Shown: in pieces, positions 31,568 to 40,561 of the stretch
Position numbering within the stretch: position 1 is the first letter of the stretch
Layout: each line of letters opens with the position of its first letter
From: Maricaulis sp036231565
GTDB taxonomy: Bacteria > Pseudomonadota > Alphaproteobacteria > Caulobacterales > Maricaulaceae
Assembly: GCA_036231565.1 (NCBI GenBank)
Contig: JAZAHA010000014.1
Location: forward strand, 1 to 64,000
Reading direction: 5' to 3'
DNA: 64,000 bases
The notes under the pieces: generated by a model
The model's database searches: none
What the model saw: the letters and a program-made list of their open reading frames with translations, nothing else
Told to the model about the DNA's origin: nothing
Program-made: the position numbers and the translations under genes

Positions 31568-32728
31568 TCACTCCGCGAACTGATCCGGATAGATCCACCA
31601 CCAGGGCACGGGGTTCTCGCCCATCGCCATTTCCGTGATCGCCGGATAGATCAGTTCCGCGCGCACCGAATTACCCAGCAACACGATGCAGCGCTGTGTC
31701 GCCTCGTGGCAGATGGCGCGATTGCCGGTCCAGGGATTGTGACCGCCCTTGTCGAACCAGACGCCGTTTTCGTCGCGATAGACGATGACGCCTAGACCGC
31801 CGGCCAGCCCGATCTCCGCCGCGCGCGGATCTTCCTGCGTGGTAATCGTGGGAAACTGGCTGGGCGAACGGATGGCCTGTGACGGCGCCACGAATTCCGC
31901 CCGTGCCGCTTCGCTCAGCCCCTCGCCGGCGACAAAGCCCGCCCACATGCGCGCCTGGTCGGCGATCGTCGTGTCCATCGAACCGGCAGCGGAAACGTTG
32001 GAGCGCTCGTCATGCGGCTCGAATGTGCCGTCCATGGCATAGCCGTCGGCGAGGTTCTCGCGGAAGTCCGGCCGCCATTGCATCGAGGTATTCTCCATGC
32101 CGAACCGGTCGAAGATGCGGCGCTGCATCTCGGCCTTCAGGTCCAGCCCCAGGCCTTCCTCGATCACGTGCTGGAGGATGTAGAAGCCTTCGGCCGAATA
32201 GGTCTGGCGCTCGCCAGGCGCGAAGTGGAATTGCAGCCGTCCGTCTTCTTCCAGCCAGCGGAAATTCGCGAACCCCGTCCCGTTCGACAGGATGATGCGC
32301 GGCGTCAGCTCGCGCCATTGCGGCTGGTCGGCCAGATCGGTCCAGTCGTCGTCCCCGGTGACGTAGTCCGGCAGCGGCCGCGGCAGGTAGTCCGCGATCG
32401 AGGTATCCAGATCCAGCCGCCCCTCATCGACCAGCATGAGCACATAGTAGGCAAAGGCCGCCTTGGTCAGCGACGCGCCGTACATGACGGTGTCGGCCTC
32501 CAGCGGCCATTCATGCTCGCGATTGCGATAGCCGAAGGCCGCCACATGCTCGACCTCGCCGCGATCAATGAGCGCATAGGCCAGGCCCACCACCTCTTCC
32601 TCGGCCATCATCTGCTGGATCGAGGCGTCGAGCTCGGCGATCTCGGCATCGGTCCAGCCATCCGGCTGGGCCTGGGCAGCTGTGGCGAGTGCGGTGATCG
32701 AAGCGGCGGCGGTCAAAAATCTGCGCAT
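31568..32728 (-). CDS. secreted serine hydrolase (beta-lactamase/PBP4 family, S12-like)
   Basis: 386 residues with a signal peptide (MRRFLTAAASITALATAAQA, cut after AQA). The class C/S12 active site is complete: Ser86-X-X-Lys89 in GASLTKAAF, and Tyr177-Ser178 in QTYSAEGF in the place of YxN. The general-base loop near the C terminus (KGGHNPW) replaces KTG. Such enzymes hydrolyse D-amino-acid peptides or small esters in the periplasm; true beta-lactamase activity is unlikely from these motifs alone. It lies downstream of the hut locus and upstream of kbl, alone in its unit. Confidence 0.87.
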   Translation of the reverse strand: MRRFLTAAASITALATAAQAQPDGWTDAEIAELDASIQQMMAEEEVVGLAYALIDRGEVEHVAAFGYRNREHEWPLEADTVMYGASLTKAAFAYYVLMLVDEGRLDLDTSIADYLPRPLPDYVTGDDDWTDLADQPQWRELTPRIILSNGTGFANFRWLEEDGRLQFHFAPGERQTYSAEGFYILQHVIEEGLGLDLKAEMQRRIFDRFGMENTSMQWRPDFRENLADGYAMDGTFEPHDERSNVSAAGSMDTTIADQARMWAGFVAGEGLSEAARAEFVAPSQAIRSPSQFPTITTQEDPRAAEIGLAGGLGVIVYRDENGVWFDKGGHNPWTGNRAICHEATQRCIVLLGNSVRAELIYPAITEMAMGENPVPWWWIYPDQFAE

Positions 32729-32816
32729 GGATATCCCTCCTTGGCGTCAAGGAAGGAGGCTAGGCAGCGATGTCAGCCCGGGGTACCGGGATGCTCAACG
32801 CGCGTATTCCCCCACC

Positions 32817-32834
32817 TCTCCCCCGCCGGGGAGA
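32817..32834. repeat. short hairpin in the 426-base gap before hutU
   Basis: TCTCCCC (32817-32823) and GGGGAGA (32828-32834) form a tight stem, followed by AGGGG. It is of the same style as family B. The wider gap 32729-33154 holds this hairpin plus the two repeat elements at 32913-33016 and 33040-33144; I see no gene in it. Confidence 0.5.
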
Positions 32835-32912
32835 AGGGGTTGCGCGGCCGTGAGCGGGGACAGACGCCTTTTCTATCGAGCAGACGAACGCTTGCCGCCC
32901 CGGTCTACGGGT

Positions 32913-33016
32913 CGTCACCCTGACGAAAGTCAGGGCCCAGACCATAAAGCGGGATCGTGCCAATCAGGTTCCGACCGAGTTCTGCGATCTGGGTTCCGGC
33001 TTTCGCCGGAATGACG
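32913..33016. repeat. intergenic palindromic repeat with CGTCA...TGACG ends
   Basis: Starts CGTCACCCTGACGAAAGTCAGG (hairpin CCTGAC/GTCAGG), ends with TTCCGGCTTTCGCCGGAA plus TGACG, so the element has matching outer ends and an inner hairpin at each side. This 'TTCCGGC..GCCGGAATGACG' type is widespread in alphaproteobacterial intergenic regions (known from general experience, not a search). Confidence 0.65.
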
Positions 33017-33039
33017 ATGGTGGAGGTAGGATTATTCTA

Positions 33040-33144
33040 CCACTTTCCCCGGACGTGTTCCGGGGTCTGGCGTTGTCGACAACTGCACATGGCGGCCGCC
33101 GCTTCCAGGCCCCGGAAGTCGCTGCGCTCCTCCGGGGAAAGTGG
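33040..33144. repeat. intergenic inverted repeat with perfect 13-base arms
   Basis: CCACTTTCCCCGG at 33040-33052 and its complement at 33132-33144. Inside are the sub-hairpins CCCCGGACGTGTTCCGGGG and CCCCGGAAGTCGCTGCGCTCC. It ends 11 bases before the hutU stop codon and may serve as the transcript end of the hut operon. Confidence 0.7.
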
Positions 33145-33154
33145 CTGCGTCCAC

Positions 33155-34825
33155 CTACACCACGCTCGGCAAATCCAGCCCCTGCTCGCGCGCGCAGTCC
33201 TTTGCGATGTCATACCCCGCATCGGCATGGCGCATCACGCCGGTGCCCGGATCGTTCCACAGGACGCGGCCGACGCGTTCGGCGGCTTCCGGCGTGCCGT
33301 CGGCCATGACGACCTGGCCGGAGTGCATGGAATAGCCCATGCCGACCCCGCCGCCATGATGCAGCGAGACCCAGGTGGCGCCGGAGGCGGTGTTGAGCAG
33401 CGCGTTGAGGAGCGGCCAGTCGGCGACGGCGTCGGACCCGTCCATCATGCCCTCGGTTTCCCGGTTGGGGCTGGCGACCGAGCCTGAATCGAGGTGGTCG
33501 CGGCCGATCACGACGGGCGCCGAAAGCTCGCCCTTTGCCACCATCTCGTTGAAGGCCAGGCCCAGCTTGTGCCGTTCGCCCAGCCCGACCCAGCAGATCC
33601 GCGCCGGCAGGCCCTGGAACTGGATGCGCTCACGCGCCATGTCGAGCCAGCGATGCAGGTGCGGATTGTCCGGGATGAGTTCCTTAACCTTGGCGTCGGT
33701 CTTGTAGATATCCTCCGGATCGCCCGACAGCGCCGCCCAGCGGAAGGGACCGATGCCGCGGCAGAAGAGCGGGCGGATATAGGCCGGCACGAAACCGGGG
33801 AAGTCGAAGGCGTTCGCAACGCCCTCATCCTGGGCCATCTGGCGGATATTATTGCCATAGTCGAGCGTCGGGATGCCCATCCCCCAGAAGTCGAGCATCG
33901 CCTTCACCTGCACAGCCATCGAGGCCTTGGCGGCTTTCTCGACGGCGGCGGGATCGCTCTCGCGCTTCTCGTCCCATTCGGCCAGCGTCCAGCCGGCGGG
34001 CAGATAGCCGTTGACCGGATCGTGGGCCGAGGTCTGGTCGGTGACCATGTCCGGCTTGATGCCGCGTTTGACGAGTTCCGGGAAAACCTCGGCGGCATTG
34101 CCCAGCAGGCCGACCGAAACGGCTTCCTTCTTCGCGACGGCCGCGTTGATGATCGCCATCGCTTCGTCCAGCGTGTCCGCCTTGCGGTCGAGATAGCCGG
34201 TCTTCAGACGCATCTCGATCCGGCTCGGCTGGCATTCCACGGCCAGCATGGAGGCGCCCGCCATGGTCGCGGCCAGCGGCTGGGCGCCGCCCATGCCGCC
34301 CAGACCGCCGGTCAGGATCCAGCGGCCGGCCAGATCGCCGTCATAATGCTGGCGGCCGGCCTCGACGAAGGTCTCGTACGTGCCCTGAACGATGCCCTGG
34401 CTGCCGATATAGATCCACGACCCGGCCGTCATCTGGCCGTACATCATGAGCCCCTTCTTATCGAGCTCGCGGAAATGGTCCCAGTTTGCCCAGTGAGGCA
34501 CGAGATTGGAGTTGGCGATCAGCACGCGCGGCGCATCCTTGTGGGTGCGAAACACGCCCACCGGCTTGCCGGACTGGACCAGCAGGGTCTCGTCTTCCTT
34601 CAACCGTTTCAGGGTCGCAACGATCCGGTCGAAACTCTCCCAGTCGCGCGCGGCCCGGCCGATCCCGCCATAGACGACCAGTTCTTCCGGCTTCTCGGCC
34701 ACCTCGGGGTCGAGATTATTCATCAGCATGCGCAGCGGCGCCTCGGCCGCCCAATGGGTGGCGTCGAGTTCGCTGCCGTGCTTGGCGCGGATGATGCGGG
34801 AATTGTCGCGGCGGGTCTGGGTCAA
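33155..34825 (-). CDS. hutU: urocanate hydratase
   Basis: 556 residues. HutU adds water to urocanate using a tightly bound NAD to give 4-imidazolone-5-propionate, step two of histidine breakdown. The NAD-binding Gly-rich TGGLGGMGGAQPLAATMAG (about residues 173-191) and the active-site segment RICWVGLGERHKLGLAFNEM are as in known urocanases. It is the last gene of the hutI-hutH-hutG-hutU unit, starting 1 base after hutG. Confidence 0.97.
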   Translation of the reverse strand: MTQTRRDNSRIIRAKHGSELDATHWAAEAPLRMLMNNLDPEVAEKPEELVVYGGIGRAARDWESFDRIVATLKRLKEDETLLVQSGKPVGVFRTHKDAPRVLIANSNLVPHWANWDHFRELDKKGLMMYGQMTAGSWIYIGSQGIVQGTYETFVEAGRQHYDGDLAGRWILTGGLGGMGGAQPLAATMAGASMLAVECQPSRIEMRLKTGYLDRKADTLDEAMAIINAAVAKKEAVSVGLLGNAAEVFPELVKRGIKPDMVTDQTSAHDPVNGYLPAGWTLAEWDEKRESDPAAVEKAAKASMAVQVKAMLDFWGMGIPTLDYGNNIRQMAQDEGVANAFDFPGFVPAYIRPLFCRGIGPFRWAALSGDPEDIYKTDAKVKELIPDNPHLHRWLDMARERIQFQGLPARICWVGLGERHKLGLAFNEMVAKGELSAPVVIGRDHLDSGSVASPNRETEGMMDGSDAVADWPLLNALLNTASGATWVSLHHGGGVGMGYSMHSGQVVMADGTPEAAERVGRVLWNDPGTGVMRHADAGYDIAKDCAREQGLDLPSVV

Positions 34826-34826
34826 C

Positions 34827-35639
34827 TTACTTTACCTCTCCGGAATAGAGCATTGCGGCCGCTTTCAGGGCCGCCTTCATTGTGTCCTTGAGCGCCAGGC
34901 GCAGCCTGCCCGCCTTGTCCTCGCTGAATGTCCAGGGCTCGCCCTCGTCCATGTAGGCCGACTGGGCGAGTTCCATCTGCAGGGCATGCACGTTCAGCCC
35001 CGGGCGGCCATAGGCGCGCGTGATCCAGCCGCCCTTGAAACGGCCATTGACGATCGAGGCATAATCCTCGTGATCCATCATCGCCTTCACCGCCCAGCGC
35101 TCGATGGTCCGGTCGCAGCTCTCCCCGCCATTCGTGCCCAGATTGAGATCCGGCAGCACGCCCTCGAACAGGCGCGGCACTTCATCGAGGATGGAATGGG
35201 CATCCCACAGCACGACATAGCCATGCTCCATGCGCACCTTGACGATCATCTCGGACAGGGCACGGTGGTAAGGATCGTAGTAATCCGTGCGGCGCTGCTC
35301 GATCTCGGCTTCGTCCGGCTCCTCGCCCGGCCGGTAGACCGGCGATCCGTCGAACAATGTCGTCGGCACCAGTTCCGTCGTGGCCTGACCGGGATAGAGC
35401 GAGGCGCCCGTCGGATCGCGATTGAGATCGATGACATAGCGCGAATGGGTGGCGCGGATCGTGCTCGCGCCGAGTTCGTCGAGAAAATCATAGAGCTCCG
35501 GCACATGCCAGTCCGTGTCCGGCAAACCGCGTGCCGCCTCGGTCATCCGCTCGGCCATTCCGTCGGGCAAATGGGTTCCCGAATGCGGCATGGACACGAT
35601 CAGCGGCGAGCTTCCGCGTTTCTCGAAGAAGACGTTCAT
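34827..35639 (-). CDS. hutG: N-formylglutamate deformylase
   Basis: 270 residues. HutG hydrolyses N-formyl-L-glutamate to glutamate and formate, the final step in the five-step histidine pathway. The zinc and catalytic motifs are SMPHSGTHLP near residues 17-26, VIDLNRDPTG, and LWDAHSI (about 139-145). It starts directly after the hutH stop. This formylase type fits the presence of HutF; an arginase-like formiminoglutamase is not present. Confidence 0.94.
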   Translation of the reverse strand: MNVFFEKRGSSPLIVSMPHSGTHLPDGMAERMTEAARGLPDTDWHVPELYDFLDELGASTIRATHSRYVIDLNRDPTGASLYPGQATTELVPTTLFDGSPVYRPGEEPDEAEIEQRRTDYYDPYHRALSEMIVKVRMEHGYVVLWDAHSILDEVPRLFEGVLPDLNLGTNGGESCDRTIERWAVKAMMDHEDYASIVNGRFKGGWITRAYGRPGLNVHALQMELAQSAYMDEGEPWTFSEDKAGRLRLALKDTMKAALKAAAMLYSGEVK

Positions 35640-37169
35640 CTAGGCAATCCCGGGCAATTCACCCGCCGCCGCGACGAGCCCCCTGCCCGTCACCAGGCTT
35701 CGGGCGCTGGCGATATCGGACGCAAAATAGCGGTCGTCGCCGTAGGCGGGAACCGCCTCGCGCAAACATGTCCGCACCGCCTCCAGCCGCGGCGACGAGA
35801 TCAGCCCTTCATGGAACTCCATCCCCTGCACGGCGGACAGCGTCTCGATCGCCACCACATTGTGCAGGTTCTCCGCCATTTTCAGGAGGCGGAAGGCGCC
35901 ATGCGTCGCCATGGAGACATGGTCTTCCTGGTTGGCCGAGGTGGGAATGCTGTCGACCGAGGCCGGGTAGGCTTTCTGCTTGTTCTCCGAGACCAGCGCG
36001 GCGGCCGTAACATGGGCGATCATGAAGCCGGAATTGATGCCCGGATTGGGCGTCAGGAAGGCTGGCAGGCCGGACACCGCCGGATCGGTCAGCAGCGCCA
36101 CGCGGCGCTCGCAGATCGAGCCGATCTCGCAGGCCGCCATGGCGATCTGGTCGGCGGCAAAGGCCACCGGTTCGGCGTGGAAATTGCCGCCGGAAATGGC
36201 TTCGCCCGTATCGGTGAAGACCAGCGGATTGTCGGTGACGGCATTGGCTTCGCGCTCCAGCACCTGGCCGGCCTGGCGCAGGAGGTCCAGCACGGCGCCC
36301 ATCACCTGCGGCTGGCAGCGCAGGCAGTACGGATCCTGGATCTTGTCGCAATTCTCGTGGCTGGCGAGGATGCCCGATCCCTCGAGCAAACCGCGCAACG
36401 CCCCCGCCACATCGATCTGGCCGGGATGACCGCGCAGCTGGTGGATGCGCGGATCGAACGGCGCGACCGAGCCCTTGGCCGCCTCGACCGAGAGCGCACC
36501 GGACAGCAGCGCCGCCTGGAAACCGCTTTCCACCTCAAACAGGCCGGCCAGGGCCAGCGCCGTCGAAGCCTGGGTGCCGTTCAGCAGCGCCAGTCCTTCC
36601 TTGGGGCCGAGCCGGACCGGTTCCAGCCCGGCCTTTTTCAGCGCGTCCGCGGCCGGCAGGCGCTCGCCCTGGTACGTCGCCTCACCCGCGCCGATCAGGG
36701 CAGCGGACATGTGGGCCAGCGGCGCGAGATCGCCGGATGCACCGACCGAGCCCTGGGACGGGATCACCGGCAGCACGCCGGTATCCAGCATGGCCTGGAT
36801 CGCCTCGATCGTCGTCCAGCGCACACCCGAGGCGCCGCGGGCCAGCGAGGCCATCTTCAGGGCCAGGATCAGGCGCACGACCGGTTCGGGCAGCGCATCG
36901 CCGACACCGGCAGCATGCGACAGCACCAGCCTTTCCTGCAGCGTGGCCAGTTCCTCATTGGCGATACGGGTCTGGGCCAGCTTGCCGAAACCGGTATTGA
37001 GCCCGTAGACCGCCCGGCCCGAGGCGATGAGATCGTCGACGGTCTGCGCTGCGGCGTCGACATCCGGCTTGGCGGCCGGATCGATCGTCACGCCGGCACC
37101 GCGCCAGATTGCGGCCCAGTCGGCCAGGGTCATCCTGCCGGGGGTTACGGTCACCGAACTCACAGCCAT
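35640..37169 (-). CDS. hutH: histidine ammonia-lyase
   Basis: 509 residues from the ATG at 37169, which is preceded by CTGGGAGGAGA. The self-made MIO cofactor motif is Ala144-Ser145-Gly146 in GSVGASGDLAPLAHM. The YGLNTGFG block (Tyr at about residue 55) is the second active-site element. HutH removes ammonia from histidine to form urocanate. The gene overlaps the end of hutI by 10 bases. A few upstream residues in the frame are excluded because of the excellent ribosome site at the chosen ATG. Confidence 0.97.
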   Translation of the reverse strand: MAVSSVTVTPGRMTLADWAAIWRGAGVTIDPAAKPDVDAAAQTVDDLIASGRAVYGLNTGFGKLAQTRIANEELATLQERLVLSHAAGVGDALPEPVVRLILALKMASLARGASGVRWTTIEAIQAMLDTGVLPVIPSQGSVGASGDLAPLAHMSAALIGAGEATYQGERLPAADALKKAGLEPVRLGPKEGLALLNGTQASTALALAGLFEVESGFQAALLSGALSVEAAKGSVAPFDPRIHQLRGHPGQIDVAGALRGLLEGSGILASHENCDKIQDPYCLRCQPQVMGAVLDLLRQAGQVLEREANAVTDNPLVFTDTGEAISGGNFHAEPVAFAADQIAMAACEIGSICERRVALLTDPAVSGLPAFLTPNPGINSGFMIAHVTAAALVSENKQKAYPASVDSIPTSANQEDHVSMATHGAFRLLKMAENLHNVVAIETLSAVQGMEFHEGLISSPRLEAVRTCLREAVPAYGDDRYFASDIASARSLVTGRGLVAAAGELPGIA

Positions 37170-38368
37170 TCTCCTCCCAGGATACGGCCATGCAGGGGCC
37201 GTTTTCCGATCCATTGAACCAGTTCCGCCGGACGCTCGATGTCCCAGACAGCCAGATCCGCCACCTTGCCGGCCTCGATCGTGCCGATCTCGCCGGCCAG
37301 ACCCAGCGCCCGTGCGCCCTCGCGGGTAATGCCGGCGATCGCCTCCTCCACGGTCAGATGGAAGAGCGTGCAGGCCATATTGGCAGCCGTCAGCAGCGAG
37401 ACGAGCGGCGAGGTGCCCGGATTGGCGTCGGTCGCCACGGCCATCGGCACACCGGCGGCACGCATGGCTTCGACCGGCGGTCTTTGCGTCTCGCGCAGCG
37501 CATAGAAGGCGCCGGGCAGCAGCACGCCCACCGTGCCCGCCTTGCCCATCGCGGCAATGCCCGCCTCATTCGTGTATTCGATATGGTCCGCCGACAGGCC
37601 GCCGAACTCGGCGACCAGCTGGCCGCCGCCGGTATCGGAGAGCTGGTCGGCATGCAGTTTCACCGGCAGGCCGGCCGCCTTGGCGGCGATGAAGAGGCGG
37701 CGCGTCTCTTCCGGCGAGAAGGCAATGCCCTCGCAATAGGCATCGACCGCATCGGCCAGCCCCGTCCGCGCGGCCTCGCGCACCAGCGGAATGCAGACCT
37801 CGTCGATATAGGCGCCCGAGCGGCCCTCATATTCCACCGGCACGGTGTGCGCCGCCAGGAGGGTCGCGGAAATGCGCATGCCCGAGGCCAGGCCGACCCC
37901 GCGCGCGGCCTTCAGCTGCGCCAGCTCGCTGTCATGGGTCAGGCCATAGCCCGACTTGATCTCGACCGTGCCGGCGCCTTCCAGCGCATAGGCATCCAGC
38001 CGCGACAGTGCTCCGGCAGCCAGTTCGGCCGCACCGGCCTTGCGCGTCGCCTCGACCGTCTTGCGAATCCCGCCGCCGGCGCGGGCGATGGCGGCATAAT
38101 CCTCGCCCGCCAGCTTGCGCTCATACTCGTCCGAGCGGTCGCCGGCGAAGACGAGATGGGTGTGGCAATCGACCAGGGCCGGCGTGATCCAGCGCCCGTC
38201 CATATTCTCGGTGACGGCGGCTTCGCCCGGGACTTGCGACATCGGTCCGGCCCAGGCGATCCGCTCGCCGGAAATCCCGATCGCGCCGCCCTCGATGGCG
38301 CCATACGCGGCACCGCCGGGCACCATTGTCGCCAGGCGCGCATTCGTGAGAAGACGGTCGAATTGCAT
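37160..38368 (-). CDS. hutI: imidazolonepropionase
   Basis: 402 residues from the ATG at 38368. HutI opens the ring of 4-imidazolone-5-propionate to N-formimino-L-glutamate. It is an amidohydrolase: zinc ligands are in LVDCHTHLVFAGDR (about residues 67-80), with later His/Asp ligands in KLHADQ and ATDANPG. The frame remains open for a long way upstream across the divergent hutF, but the start at 38368 is the only one compatible with hutF and the operator. It is first in the unit. Confidence 0.96.
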   Translation of the reverse strand: MQFDRLLTNARLATMVPGGAAYGAIEGGAIGISGERIAWAGPMSQVPGEAAVTENMDGRWITPALVDCHTHLVFAGDRSDEYERKLAGEDYAAIARAGGGIRKTVEATRKAGAAELAAGALSRLDAYALEGAGTVEIKSGYGLTHDSELAQLKAARGVGLASGMRISATLLAAHTVPVEYEGRSGAYIDEVCIPLVREAARTGLADAVDAYCEGIAFSPEETRRLFIAAKAAGLPVKLHADQLSDTGGGQLVAEFGGLSADHIEYTNEAGIAAMGKAGTVGVLLPGAFYALRETQRPPVEAMRAAGVPMAVATDANPGTSPLVSLLTAANMACTLFHLTVEEAIAGITREGARALGLAGEIGTIEAGKVADLAVWDIERPAELVQWIGKRPLHGRILGGEWL

Positions 38369-38391
38369 GGGACGGCCTTTGCATGCGACTA

Positions 38392-38405
38392 ATTGTCTAT
38401 ACAAT
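38392..38405. promoter_or_regulatory. candidate HutC operator between hutI and hutF
   Basis: ATTGTCTATACAAT is a 14-base palindrome with one broken pair (ATTGT..ATACAAT), close to the TTGTATATACAA type of sites known for HutC of the GntR family. It lies 23 bases upstream of the hutI start and 41 bases upstream of hutF, in the middle of the 78-base divergent region, so one bound repressor could block both arms. HutC is encoded just after hutF. Confidence 0.7.
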
Positions 38406-38446
38406 AAATTCCTCAAACCGAGTCTGTCCAGCGGGGTCATGCCGCC

Positions 38447-39814
38447 ATGGCTGAATTTTATTGCCGGTCCGCCCTTCTGCCCGATGGCTGGGCCGATAGC
38501 GTTTCGATCCGTGTCGACGAGGCCGGCCTGATCGCCGATATCCGTCCCGCCACACCGCCCGCCAAGGACGCGACACGGCTGGGCACAGTCGTGCCGGGCC
38601 TGGCCAATCTGCACTCGCACAGCTTCCAGCGCGCCATGGCCGGTCTCACCGAGCGCCGCGGCGAGGGCGAGGACAGTTTCTGGTCCTGGCGGCAATTGAT
38701 GTACGCCTTCAACGACCGCCTCACCCCGGACCATGTCGAGGCGATTGCCGCCTGGGTCCAGGTGGAGATGCTGGAGAGCGGCTTCACCTCTGTGGGCGAA
38801 TTCCACTATCTCCATCACGGCCCGGACGGCACACCCTATGACGACCGTGCCGAGATGGCCGGGCGGATCTGCGCCGCTGCCGCCTCGACCGGCATCGCCC
38901 TCACCCTGCTGCCTGTCTATTACCGCTATAGCGGTTTCAACGCCGCCCCGGCCAGCCATGGCCAGCGCCGTTTCCTGCATGATCCGGACAGCTATGCCGC
39001 CCTCATCGAGGCCGCGCGGAGGCATGTCACAGCCCTGCCCCATGCCCGGCTGGGCCTGGCGCCGCACTCCCTGCGCGCCGCCCCCGTTAAGGATATTTCT
39101 GCCATTCTGCCACTTGTGGAAAACGCCCCGTTCCACATCCATATTGCCGAGCAGACACAAGAGGTTGAGGATTGTATCGCGGCGACGGGACAGCGCCCGG
39201 TCGCCCATCTGATGGAGCATGTCGCGGTTAATGCCGACTGGTGCCTCGTCCACGCGACCCATATGGATACGGACGAAACGACCGCCCTCGCCCGCTCCGG
39301 CGCGGTGGCCGGCCTGTGTCCGCTGACCGAAGCCAATCTGGGCGACGGGCTCTTTCCGGCACAGACCTATCTCGAGGCCGGCGGCCGGATCGGCATCGGC
39401 TCGGACAGCCATATCCGCATCGACCTGGCCGAGGAGCTGCGCCTGCTGGAATACGGCGTCCGCCTGACCGCGCGCCGCCGCAATGCGCTCGCCGCGCCCG
39501 GCCGCTCGACCGGCCGCACCCTGTTCGAGGCCGCCCTCGCCGGCGGTGCACAGGCCCTGAAACAGCCCGCCGCCGGTCTCGCCCCCGGCCAGCGCGCCGA
39601 TTTCGTCGAACTGGACACGGATAATCCGCACCTGACGGGACGATCTGCGGACGCCTTGCTGGACAGCTGGATATTCTGCGGCGACAAGGGGTGTATCCGG
39701 TCGGTGCATGTCGGGGGACAGGCGCAGGTGTCAGCGGGCCGCGCCCGGGCGCGGGACAGCGCGCTGGCCGCCTATCGCACCGCCATTGCGGACCTGCTGC
39801 ACGGAGGGGGCTGA
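38447..39814 (+). CDS. hutF: formimidoylglutamate deiminase
   Basis: 455 residues. HutF deaminates N-formimino-L-glutamate to N-formylglutamate, so the window uses the five-step pathway with HutG. It is an amidohydrolase: the first metal motif is NLHSHSFQRAMAG, with WSWRQLMYAF just after as in known HutF proteins; further ligands are in HIHIAEQ and the metal Asp in GIGSDSHIRI. The stop codon shares a base with the hutC start. Confidence 0.96.
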   Translation: MAEFYCRSALLPDGWADSVSIRVDEAGLIADIRPATPPAKDATRLGTVVPGLANLHSHSFQRAMAGLTERRGEGEDSFWSWRQLMYAFNDRLTPDHVEAIAAWVQVEMLESGFTSVGEFHYLHHGPDGTPYDDRAEMAGRICAAAASTGIALTLLPVYYRYSGFNAAPASHGQRRFLHDPDSYAALIEAARRHVTALPHARLGLAPHSLRAAPVKDISAILPLVENAPFHIHIAEQTQEVEDCIAATGQRPVAHLMEHVAVNADWCLVHATHMDTDETTALARSGAVAGLCPLTEANLGDGLFPAQTYLEAGGRIGIGSDSHIRIDLAEELRLLEYGVRLTARRRNALAAPGRSTGRTLFEAALAGGAQALKQPAAGLAPGQRADFVELDTDNPHLTGRSADALLDSWIFCGDKGCIRSVHVGGQAQVSAGRARARDSALAAYRTAIADLLHGGG

Positions 39815-40551
39815 TGCCGCAGATCGAGGCCATCGAACTGGACGGACACGGACCGGTCTACGACCAGATCAAGCGCGCCGTCACGGCACAGATCCGCTCC
39901 GGTGCCTGGAAACCCGGCGACCGCCTGCCCTCGGAGGCCGACCTGTCGCAATCGCTGGCCACCGCCCGCATGACCGTCAACCGCGCCCTGCGCGAGCTGA
40001 CCGAGGACGGGCTTCTCGTCCGCCGCCGCCGCGCCGGGACCTTCGTGGCCCAGCCCGACGCTCCCGCCGCCCTGCTGAAAATCGTCGACATGGCGAAAGC
40101 CATCCCGGCGCGCGGCCAGGTTTATGGTTATGTCTGCGAAACCGACGACACGGTGCCCGCCTCGCCCGAAATCGCCAGAGCGATGCGCCTGCCGCCCGGT
40201 GCCCGCCTGCAGCACGTGGAATGCCTGCACACCGCCGACGGCGAGACCGTCGAGTTCGAGGAACGCTGGATCAATCTTGCCCTGCTGCCCGGCGCCGCCA
40301 AGGCCGATTTCGACACCGAAGGACCCGGCGGCTGGCTGCTGCGCGCCGCGCCTTGGACCGAAGCCGAACACACCGTCTCCGCCGTCAATGCCGATACCGA
40401 GCTGGCCCGCCGTCTCGGCGTCGAGCCCGGCGCGGCCTGCCTCGTACTGGAGCGCCGCACCTTCCAGGGCAATGACGTCGTCACCTATGCCCGCCTCACC
40501 CATCCAGGCTCGCGCCACTCCATGACCGAACGCTTCAGCCCGCAGGGATGA
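39814..40551 (+). CDS. hutC: histidine utilization repressor HutC (GntR family)
   Basis: 245 residues from the ATG at 39814 (TGATG overlap with hutF; GGAGGGGG as ribosome site). The GntR winged helix is residues about 12-75 (VYDQIKRAVTAQIRSGAWKP, SEADLSQSLATARMTVNRAL) and the UTRA ligand domain about 95-240. HutC-type repressors leave DNA on binding urocanate. The UTRA domain ends with YARLTHPGSRHSMTERF, as in HutC. The likely operator is the palindrome at 38392-38405. Confidence 0.95.
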   Translation: MPQIEAIELDGHGPVYDQIKRAVTAQIRSGAWKPGDRLPSEADLSQSLATARMTVNRALRELTEDGLLVRRRRAGTFVAQPDAPAALLKIVDMAKAIPARGQVYGYVCETDDTVPASPEIARAMRLPPGARLQHVECLHTADGETVEFEERWINLALLPGAAKADFDTEGPGGWLLRAAPWTEAEHTVSAVNADTELARRLGVEPGAACLVLERRTFQGNDVVTYARLTHPGSRHSMTERFSPQG

Positions 40552-40561
40552 ATGCCGGCGG

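Noticed and set aside
38369..39709. Extension of hutI upstream to give an 849-residue protein
   Set aside because: The extra part is antisense to hutF and has no domain; the ATG at 38368 gives the normal 402-residue enzyme.
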